Origin: Verrucomicrobiota bacterium
GTDB taxonomy: Bacteria; Verrucomicrobiota; Verrucomicrobiia; Methylacidiphilales; Verrucolacustridaceae
Assembly: GCA_016876055.1 (NCBI GenBank)
Contig: VHDM01000005.1
Coordinates: 1-26,663, forward strand
DNA: 26,663 bases
Direction of reading: 5' to 3'
Positions 7,675 through 13,993 of this stretch are shown here, piece by piece. Within the stretch, counting starts at the first letter, position 1. Each line of letters starts with the position of its first letter. Under the pieces are notes generated by a model. The model made no database searches. It was not told the DNA's origin and saw nothing but the letters and a program-made list of their open reading frames with translations. A program made the position numbers and the translations under genes.

Positions 7675-7733
7675 CAAAAAAGCGAAGAATCAAGCTTCTC
7701 GCCCTTTTTACGTCTTTTTGGCAAAATACCCAA

Positions 7734-8660
7734 ATGCACTCTGTGGAGTCTTTTCCGGCCCAAACGGCCGTTCCAACCCCCGATCCCTACGTGGCCTGCA
7801 CCAAGCTGGCCCGGGAACATTACGAAAACTTCCCCGTCGGCCGGCTCGTCCCCAAGAAAATCCGGCCCCACGTCCACGCCGTCTATGCCTTTGCCCGGGT
7901 GGCCGACGATCTCGCCGACGAGGGCTATGCCGACCCCCGCCTTCGGGTGGCCAACCGCTCCGCCCCCACCGAGGCCGAGCGACTCACCGTCTTCCGGGCC
8001 TACCGCCAAGCCTGGCAAAGCGCCCTGGCGGATAAGCCCTACGACAACCAGTACGAATGGATCTTCACCCCCCTCCTTCGCACCAAGGCGGAGTTCGATT
8101 TGCCCGACTCCCTCTTTCTCGACCTCCTCAGCGCCTTCGAACAGGACATCGTCAAGCGCCGCTACGAGGATTTCCCCTCCGTCCTCGACTACTGCCGCCG
8201 CAGCGCCAACCCCATCGGCCGACTGGTTCTTCTGCTCCACGGCCATCGCGAGGACGAGCTCGCCAAATTATCCGACCACATCTGCACCGCTCTCCAACTC
8301 GCCAACTTTTGGCAGGACGTCTCGGTCGACCTCGGCAAGGACCGTATCTACATCCCGCAGGTCGATCTCCGCCGCTTTGACGTCCCAGAGACCGATCTCT
8401 TCGCCGGCAAAGTCACCCCCAACTTCCGTAACTGCCTCCGCTACCAGGTCGAACGGACTTGGGATCTGTTCCGCGAAGGCGAACCTCTTCCGTCTAAATT
8501 GAAACGGCCCCTTTCCTGGGAAATCCGCCTCACCTGGCTCGGGGGCACGAAAATTCTCCGGAAGATCGAAGCCCAGCGCTACGACACCCTCAGCCGCCGT
8601 CCGGAGGTTTCCAAATTCGACTTCCTCAGCCTCGGGTTTCAGGCATTCCTGGGCGGATGA
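7734..8660 (+). CDS. hpnC: Squalene/hydroxysqualene synthase HpnC
   Basis: HpnC acts with HpnD and HpnE to make squalene from farnesyl diphosphate: HpnD makes presqualene diphosphate, HpnC converts it to hydroxysqualene, and HpnE reduces that. The 308 residues are all-alpha prenyltransferase type. The first Asp-rich motif is ADDLADE (57-63) after YAFAR, and the second region is NFWQDVSVD (191-199) followed by GKDRIYIP. FPVGRLVPKKIRPHVHAVYAF near the start is characteristic of HpnC. The gene is divergent from lexA (74 bases apart) and its stop overlaps the next start in ATGA, so the two are coupled. Confidence 0.93.
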   Translation: MHSVESFPAQTAVPTPDPYVACTKLAREHYENFPVGRLVPKKIRPHVHAVYAFARVADDLADEGYADPRLRVANRSAPTEAERLTVFRAYRQAWQSALADKPYDNQYEWIFTPLLRTKAEFDLPDSLFLDLLSAFEQDIVKRRYEDFPSVLDYCRRSANPIGRLVLLLHGHREDELAKLSDHICTALQLANFWQDVSVDLGKDRIYIPQVDLRRFDVPETDLFAGKVTPNFRNCLRYQVERTWDLFREGEPLPSKLKRPLSWEIRLTWLGGTKILRKIEAQRYDTLSRRPEVSKFDFLSLGFQAFLGG

Positions 8661-10843
8661 GTTCGCAGCCCCTCCCGGGAGGCACCGGGGAACGCATCAC
8701 TCGGAAGAGCGGTTCCAATCTCGCCCTCTCCTTTATCTGCCTGCCCAAAGAGCAACGGCGGGCCATGTCCACGTTCTACGCCTTCTGCCGAACGGTGGAC
8801 GATGTGGTCGATGAAACCACCGCCCCCCTGCCCATGAGGCAGGCGAGACTCCATAAATGGCGCGACGACATCGCCGCTATTTACCACGGGACGCCGGAAC
8901 AACCCCTCGCCAAAGAATTGGCCCCGGTGGTCCGGAAATATCTGATCCCGCCGGAACCCCTCCTCCAGATCCTCGACGGGGTGGAGATGGATCTGACCAA
9001 AAGCCGCTACGAAACCTTCGCGGAACTCGGCAAATACTGTTACGGAGTGGCCTCCGCCGTCGGTCTAGTTTCAATCAATATTTTCTGCTGCCAGACCCGG
9101 GCGGCCCGCGATTACGCCATCGCCCTTGGCATGGCCTTCCAGCTGACCAACATTCTCCGCGACGTCGCCTACGACCTGCAACGCTTTGGCCGCATCTACC
9201 TTCCCCGCTCGGAATGGGAGGTTTTTGGCGTGCAGGAAAAGGACTTCCAGGGACCCCACTTGACCCCCGGCCTGAATCGCCTCCTGCGGATGCAGTATTT
9301 TCGCGCCCGGCACTACTTTGAGAAGGCCGACCGCCTTCTCCCGGAAGCCGACCGTCCCCATCTTTCCGCCGCCCTGCTCATGACCGGGGTCTACCGTGAT
9401 CTGTTGGAGAAAATCCGCCGAAAAAACTTTGATGTCCTGAAAGGCCCCATCAAACTTTCCCGTTGGGAAAAGCTCCTGGCCTTGCGGCGGGGGCAGAAGC
9501 TTCTCAAAAAGAAAGTCCTCCCCCGTCGACTCCCGGCTCGCATTGCCGTCATCGGGGGCGGTTATGCCGGTTGTGCCGCCGCTTTTTCCCTCGCCCGGGA
9601 GGGCCACCTTGTTGACCTCATCGAGGCCAAACCGTTGCTGGGCGGACGTGCCCACAGCTATCGCGAGGCCAAGACCGGCACCATTCTCGACAACGGCCAA
9701 CATATTCTCATGGGCTGCTACCACGAGACCCTCGCCCTGGTGGCCGAGATGGGAAATCTGGACCGGCTCGAACGCCACGACCGTTTGGACCTTCATTTTG
9801 TTAGCCCAAAAAAAGGCCAAACGGTTCTCCGGTCCTCACCTCTCCCCCCGCCCTTTCACCTGCTCACGGGCCTCTTTGGTTTTCGGGAACTGGGCTGGTT
9901 GGATCGCTGGGCCATCCTCCGTCTGCCGGGGCGAGCGCGGAGTTCTCCGCCCAAGCAGGGAGAGACGGTCCAAGCCTGGCTGGAGCGAGTCCGTCAGACA
10001 CCCGGATCCGTCCGCGCGCTTTGGGAGCCCTTCTGCCTCGCCGCCCTCAACGCCCCTATCCAACTGGCGGATGCCTGTCTTTTTTGGGAAGTCACCCGCC
10101 GCGGACTTTTTGGAACCTCCCAGGATGCCGCCATCTACCTTGATAAGGACGGGCTCTCCGGCCTGCTCAGCCCCGAGCTGAATGCGTTTATTGAGTCCGC
10201 CGAGGGGCGGATCTGCTTGGCATCGCCTGTGGAGGAGCTGCAGTACGACGAGATCCACCAGCAGGTGGAAAAGGTGAGGTTCAAGGACGGCTCGGTGGAG
10301 AAGTTCGATCTGGTGGTCCTGGCCGTTCCATGGACCCCTGCCGCTAAGCTGATCCCGAATGTCGACCGCGCCTCCCAACTGGCCGCCATGCTGAAGCCTG
10401 GCCCCATTTTAGGCGTTCACCTTTGGACTGATCGCCCCCTGACTCCGGGTCTCATCACCGGATTTTTGGATTCCCCGCTCCACTGGGTCTTCGACCGTAC
10501 TTCCACCCTGCCCCCGGGCTCGAACGGCTACCTATACGCAGCCGTCATCAGCGCCGTGACCGACCTGATTGACCAGACCGGAAAATATCTGGTGGAACTC
10601 ATCATGGGTGAGATTCAGAAAATGGTTCCGGAAAGCCGTGAGGCGAAGGTCACCCACCATGTGGTCTACAAGTCTCGGGACGCCACTTTCTGGGGCCCAC
10701 CCGGCATGCCTTTGGCCCGCCCGGGTCCGGTCACCTCCGTGGAAAATCTCTTCCTTGCCGGCGATTGGACCGAAACTGGCCTGCCCGCCACCATCGAGGG
10801 CGCCGTCGTCTCCGGCTTCCAAGCCGCTCACGCGGTAGGCTAA
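8657..10843 (+). CDS. Fused HpnD-HpnE: presqualene diphosphate synthase + hydroxysqualene dehydroxylase
   Basis: This single uninterrupted 728-residue frame holds two hopanoid enzymes. Residues 1-285 are HpnD-like: SFICLPKEQRRAMSTFYAFCR, Asp-rich DDVVDE (48-53), GYCYG-like KYCYGVAS and NILRDVAYD (165-173). After a short basic linker (LLKKKVLPRRLPAR), residues 295-728 are HpnE-like flavin oxidoreductase: the dinucleotide fold IAVIGGGYAG (296-305), EAKPLLGGRAHS, DNGQHILMGCYHE, and the C-terminal FAD contact LFLAGDWTETGLPATIEGAVVSG. Elsewhere HpnD and HpnE are usually separate adjacent genes. Fusion would keep the presqualene diphosphate and hydroxysqualene steps together, with HpnC acting between them. 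Both halves look complete. Confidence 0.93.
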   Translation: MSSQPLPGGTGERITRKSGSNLALSFICLPKEQRRAMSTFYAFCRTVDDVVDETTAPLPMRQARLHKWRDDIAAIYHGTPEQPLAKELAPVVRKYLIPPEPLLQILDGVEMDLTKSRYETFAELGKYCYGVASAVGLVSINIFCCQTRAARDYAIALGMAFQLTNILRDVAYDLQRFGRIYLPRSEWEVFGVQEKDFQGPHLTPGLNRLLRMQYFRARHYFEKADRLLPEADRPHLSAALLMTGVYRDLLEKIRRKNFDVLKGPIKLSRWEKLLALRRGQKLLKKKVLPRRLPARIAVIGGGYAGCAAAFSLAREGHLVDLIEAKPLLGGRAHSYREAKTGTILDNGQHILMGCYHETLALVAEMGNLDRLERHDRLDLHFVSPKKGQTVLRSSPLPPPFHLLTGLFGFRELGWLDRWAILRLPGRARSSPPKQGETVQAWLERVRQTPGSVRALWEPFCLAALNAPIQLADACLFWEVTRRGLFGTSQDAAIYLDKDGLSGLLSPELNAFIESAEGRICLASPVEELQYDEIHQQVEKVRFKDGSVEKFDLVVLAVPWTPAAKLIPNVDRASQLAAMLKPGPILGVHLWTDRPLTPGLITGFLDSPLHWVFDRTSTLPPGSNGYLYAAVISAVTDLIDQTGKYLVELIMGEIQKMVPESREAKVTHHVVYKSRDATFWGPPGMPLARPGPVTSVENLFLAGDWTETGLPATIEGAVVSGFQAAHAVG

Positions 10844-10857
10844 AGAGTCATAGATTC

Positions 10858-10888
10858 GGTAGGCCACTTTGATCAAACATGGCCTACC
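10858..10888. terminator. 9-bp inverted repeat between converging hopanoid operons
   Basis: GGTAGGCCA (10858-10866) and TGGCCTACC (10880-10888) are perfect inverted arms around a 13-base loop that itself contains the palindrome TTTGATCAAA. The repeat lies 14 bases after the hpnDE stop and 36 bases from the hpnG stop. Position suggests a bidirectional transcription end. Neither side has a clear T-run, so it is not a canonical intrinsic terminator. Confidence 0.5.
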
Positions 10889-10924
10889 TCGATTCACAAC
10901 TCTCGATCCAGAATTCTTAACCCC

Positions 10925-11662
10925 TTAATCCCTTAGCCCCTTCATCCCGCCACTCATCCAATCCAAAAACTCCCCCAGAGCTTTGGACATCACTTCCCTG
11001 GCCTGCAGACAACCCCCCACGGCCGGAAGAAGTTCCCGCAATCGCCAAGGCCTGAGGGCCAGATGCAGTCCGAGCTTCACGGGCGTGCTCTTGCCGGTGA
11101 CCGCATCGCATCCCAGAAGAAAAAGATCCGCCGGCAACAATTGTTCCGCGTGGTCGCTTACCGCCCGTAACCCCACCAAAGGCACATCCTTTCTTCGGCA
11201 GGCTGCCGCCACGTAGTCCCATTCCATCTCCACCAGCCCACAAGCGGTTTTTCGTCCGAGTTCCAGCTTCGCCAGCCCGGTCTCGATGATCGCATGGGCC
11301 GTGTGCCATTTCCCCGCCCGCACGGCCGGTTTCGTCCGAGCCCAAACCGCGAACCCCGGCCAAGCCTCCGCATGAAACGAACTGAGATCGCCTTTGTCCC
11401 AAGCCGGATCCAAGGCCCCGGCCAGCCCGGCCAACACGACCGCCCGACAGGGATGTTCGTTTAGCCATGCTTCGACTTTTTGATCCAGCCCCGCATGCCC
11501 CATACCGATCCGTGCGGAAACCACCGGCAACCCCTGCCAACTCCCTTTGAGAGTTTCCAAGCCCGCTTCAGGCCGACTCCGGCCGCCGATCGTTCTCCAC
11601 GTCGGCTCCGCTTCGAACTCCATGGGAAAAAGGATCCCAACCGGCAGAGGGGAGTCGGACAT
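10925..11662 (-). CDS. hpnG: HpnG-like hopanoid-associated nucleoside phosphorylase
   Basis: The 245-residue protein is in the purine nucleoside phosphorylase / nucleosidase superfamily. Visible landmarks are ILFPMEFEA at the start, the glycine turn RIGMGHAG (51-58), VLAGLAGALDP (76-86) followed by KGDL, the base/ribose region VEMEWDYVAAAC (144-155) and GLRAVSD (164-170). In hopanoid producers HpnG removes adenine from adenosylhopane to give ribosylhopane on the route to bacteriohopanetetrol. The start at 11662 was chosen because it is 32 bases after shc and gives the normal family N-terminus; a longer frame would run back into shc. Location beside shc supports HpnG over a generic nucleosidase. 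Confidence 0.82.
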   Translation of the reverse strand: MSDSPLPVGILFPMEFEAEPTWRTIGGRSRPEAGLETLKGSWQGLPVVSARIGMGHAGLDQKVEAWLNEHPCRAVVLAGLAGALDPAWDKGDLSSFHAEAWPGFAVWARTKPAVRAGKWHTAHAIIETGLAKLELGRKTACGLVEMEWDYVAAACRRKDVPLVGLRAVSDHAEQLLPADLFLLGCDAVTGKSTPVKLGLHLALRPWRLRELLPAVGGCLQAREVMSKALGEFLDWMSGGMKGLRD

Positions 11663-11694
11663 GGGGGTTCTGGCGGACGAATCCGCGGCTGAGT

Positions 11695-13689
11695 TCAGCG
11701 TACGCCGGAGGTCCGGACCTGATCGAGATATTCGCCGAGGGCGAGGAGCGGCCAATTGTTGCGGTACATGTCGTAACGAAGATAGAAAACGCATGGGAAT
11801 CCCGTGCCGGTGATAAGTTTTTCCTCCCAACTCCCGTCCTTCGACTGGGTCTCCACCAGATACCGGACGGCTCGGCGCACGCTCGGGCGCTGAATGTCCC
11901 CACAGGCCAGTAAGCCCATCAGTCCCCAGCCGGTCTGGGAGGCGGTGCTGATCCCCCGCCCCTTCATCCGAGGATCATCATACGAACCGCAACTCTCCCC
12001 CCAGCCGCCGTCGGGATTCTGAGCACACTCCAGCCAGTCCCGGGCCCGGACGGCCCAGGTATCGTTCATGTCATAGCCGATCGCCTGCAGTCCGCGGAGT
12101 GCCTGCCAGGTGCCGTACACATAATTGACCCCCCAGCGGCCGAACCAGGAACCGTCTTCCTCCTGCGTTGTCCGCAGGAAGGCCAGCGCCCGCTGAATCT
12201 GCGGGTGGTTTTTGGCAATCCCTAGCTTGCCCATGGTCTCAAGCAGTCTCCCGGTGATGTCAGCACAGGGCGGATCAAGTATGGCGTTGTGGTCGGCAAA
12301 CGGGACGTCTTCGAGCCACGCCTTATTCACGTTCTTGTCAAAGGCTGCATAGCCGCCGTTATCGCACTGAAAGCTCATCGCCCATCCCAGCCCACGATCC
12401 ATCGCCTCCTTTTGCTGGTTGGGGTTCGAGGCCTTGGCCTGACGGAGACCGAGCAGGACCTTGGCAGTGTCATCCACGTCGGGATACCAATCGTTAAAGA
12501 ACTCGAAGGCCCAGCCGCCGGTGATCGGCGTCGGATTCTTCATCACGTAGTCCCCCCGCATCTTGACTTCCTTAGAAAGCAGCCAATCGGCCCCCTTCTG
12601 CATCGCCGGGTGATCAGGGCTCACCCCAGCGGCTCCGAGGGCGGTCAGGGTGATCGCCGTGTCCCAAACCGGGCTGAGGCAGGGCTGGATGCGAAAATCC
12701 CCGTTGGCGGGATCGTCGACTTCCAAACCTTCCAGATCCTTCACCGCTTTGATCATCCAAGGATGGTCCTCGGCATAATCGAGACACCGGAAGGCCAGAA
12801 TCGAGTTCATCATCGAGGGGAAAATCGCGGCCAAGCCCTCGGACTCCGGCCCGGTCCGGTCAAGGATCCACTTCTCTGCCAGCTGGAGAGCCTTTTTGCG
12901 GAATGGTTTCCAGGGCAGGGCTTCGAGAAAGCCCAAGAGTTCATTAACCCGCACGAAGAAATTCTTCATGGAAAAGAAACGGTTTTCGACCGGGTGAAAG
13001 AAAGGACCGCCCTCGACCCCGTATGGGTACAGTTCATGCAATTGTTTCTCCGGCGGGAGATGGGTGACGGGGCGGAAACTGCGGATGATGGACATCGGCA
13101 CCACGATGGCCCGGGTCCACGAACTCATTTCCGACATGTCGAACGGCGCCCATTTCGGCAGCAGGAGAATTTCCGGGGGAATGTTGGGGAGATACTTCCA
13201 CGGATACTGGCCGAACATCGCCAGATAAAATTTGCAGTAGGTGTTGCTGCTGGGAATCCCGCCCAAACGCATCGCCGCGGAGCGGGCTTTGCGCATCTCG
13301 GGCTCATCCGGGGTGAACCCCGCCAACTTCAGGCTGAAGTAGGCCTTCACCGTGGCGGTCACGTTGCTGGGGCCACCCGGATAGATGGGCCAACCGCCGT
13401 CGGGCAACTGGCGCTGGAGAATGTGGCGGACGATCTTGGCTTCCTTGGCGCGGTCCACTTTCCCGCGCAAATACATCAGCAAGTGGTAATCACAGGCCAC
13501 CGTGCTGTCCACGAACAGCTCCCCGACCCAGTACCCCTCGGGCTTTTGCAGCCCCAAAAGATAATCGCGGCAGGCATGAATAGTCTTCTCGACCGCGGAA
13601 AGATTTACGTCGGCAGGATCCAAGCCCACCAGTTCAGGGCTGGTGGAGACCCCTTTCCGCAGTTCAGCTGGCGAAACCGAGCCTGACAT
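11695..13689 (-). CDS. shc: Squalene-hopene cyclase
   Basis: This membrane-associated class II terpene cyclase (664 residues, also called HpnF) turns squalene into hopene or hopanol. The catalytic Asp motif is PDVDDTA (403-409). Several QW repeats are visible, such as QRQLPDGGW (93-100), QNPDGGW, EEDGSWFGRWG and QSKDGSW, along with WDTA and the conserved QTGWGLMGL (585-593). The N-terminal SAVEKTIHACRDYLLGLQKPEGYW and SNVTATVKAYFSLKLAG are typical. ATG at 13689 gives a normal length; an in-frame TTG at 13725 would add 12 residues. It precedes hpnG by 32 bases. Confidence 0.97.
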   Translation of the reverse strand: MSGSVSPAELRKGVSTSPELVGLDPADVNLSAVEKTIHACRDYLLGLQKPEGYWVGELFVDSTVACDYHLLMYLRGKVDRAKEAKIVRHILQRQLPDGGWPIYPGGPSNVTATVKAYFSLKLAGFTPDEPEMRKARSAAMRLGGIPSSNTYCKFYLAMFGQYPWKYLPNIPPEILLLPKWAPFDMSEMSSWTRAIVVPMSIIRSFRPVTHLPPEKQLHELYPYGVEGGPFFHPVENRFFSMKNFFVRVNELLGFLEALPWKPFRKKALQLAEKWILDRTGPESEGLAAIFPSMMNSILAFRCLDYAEDHPWMIKAVKDLEGLEVDDPANGDFRIQPCLSPVWDTAITLTALGAAGVSPDHPAMQKGADWLLSKEVKMRGDYVMKNPTPITGGWAFEFFNDWYPDVDDTAKVLLGLRQAKASNPNQQKEAMDRGLGWAMSFQCDNGGYAAFDKNVNKAWLEDVPFADHNAILDPPCADITGRLLETMGKLGIAKNHPQIQRALAFLRTTQEEDGSWFGRWGVNYVYGTWQALRGLQAIGYDMNDTWAVRARDWLECAQNPDGGWGESCGSYDDPRMKGRGISTASQTGWGLMGLLACGDIQRPSVRRAVRYLVETQSKDGSWEEKLITGTGFPCVFYLRYDMYRNNWPLLALGEYLDQVRTSGVR

Positions 13690-13716
13690 AGCCCCAAACC
13701 CTAGCGAGGCCAAAAA

Positions 13717-13731
13717 TTCGGTCAAACCGAA
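13717..13731. promoter_or_regulatory. Short hairpin in shc 5' region
   Basis: TTCGGT and ACCGAA are perfect six-base inverted arms around three bases, 28 bases upstream of the shc ATG. In the shc transcript they would form a small leader hairpin; in DNA they could be an operator half-site pair. No known riboswitch or regulator motif is recognised. Confidence 0.35.
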
Positions 13732-13860
13732 GAGAAAAATCCCTTTTTTTCCTTCCTTCCAGTTTAAAATCCTTCCCTACTTTTTCATAAATATCTGATC
13801 ATCAACATAAATACCGCTTTCCCGACCCAAACCTAAACCCCTAATTACAAACAACTTACA

Positions 13861-13874
13861 TGGGGTCAGAGGTC
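13861..13874 (+). repeat. Direct repeat copy 1, TGGGGTCAGAGGTC
   Basis: The 14-base sequence occurs identically here and at 13923-13936, 62 bases apart start to start. The two copies bracket an AT-rich segment and a hairpin. GGGGTCAG-type motifs are often seen beside REP/RAYT-type elements; that comparison is from memory and is inference. Confidence 0.75.
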
Positions 13875-13897
13875 GTTTAAATATATAAGTTGCAATG

Positions 13898-13920
13898 GCT
13901 TAGAAACTGGATTTCTAGGC
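13898..13920. repeat. Hairpin between the two direct repeats
   Basis: GCTTAGAAA (13898-13906) pairs with TTTCTAGGC (13912-13920) around a five-base loop. Eight pairs are Watson-Crick and one is a T-G wobble in the plus-strand sense. The second direct repeat starts two bases later, so the hairpin is part of the same element. Confidence 0.6.
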
Positions 13921-13922
13921 TC

Positions 13923-13936
13923 TGGGGTCAGAGGTC
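13923..13936 (+). repeat. Direct repeat copy 2, TGGGGTCAGAGGTC
   Basis: This copy is identical to the one at 13861-13874. It lies two bases after the hairpin and is followed by AAAATTGGGGA, which recurs at 13980. No transposase gene is nearby, so any mobile element here would be non-autonomous or a remnant. Confidence 0.75.
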
Positions 13937-13955
13937 AAAATTGGGGATGGATCGC

Positions 13956-13969
13956 TGGGTTGCAACCCA
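13956..13969. terminator. 14-base palindrome downstream of glgP
   Basis: TGGGTTGCAACCCA is a perfect palindrome that can fold as a five-base-pair stem with TGCA as the loop. It lies 25 bases beyond the glgP stop on the minus strand, where it is followed by a GC-rich segment rather than a T-run. It could be a weak transcript end or part of the repeat element. Confidence 0.3.
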
Positions 13970-13993
13970 ACAAGGGGAAAAAATTGGGGAACA

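Larger units (their letters stand above)
13690..13993. other. Intergenic region glgP-shc with repeats and shc leader
   Basis: These 304 bases contain no convincing reading frame and are AT-rich compared with their surroundings. From left to right they hold a short hairpin (13717-13731), a polypyrimidine stretch, AT-rich sequence where the shc promoter must lie, a 14-base direct repeat (13861 and 13923) flanking a hairpin, and a palindrome (13956-13969) about 25 bases past the glgP stop. AAAATTGGGGA also occurs twice (13937 and 13980). Confidence 0.7.

Noticed and set aside
12289..13686. 465-codon plus-strand frame
   Set aside because: It is antisense to squalene-hopene cyclase, whose catalytic and QW motifs are intact.
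13861..13936. CRISPR-like array
   Set aside because: There are only two 14-base repeat copies, with no third unit and no cas genes; the hairpin lies between rather than within the repeats.
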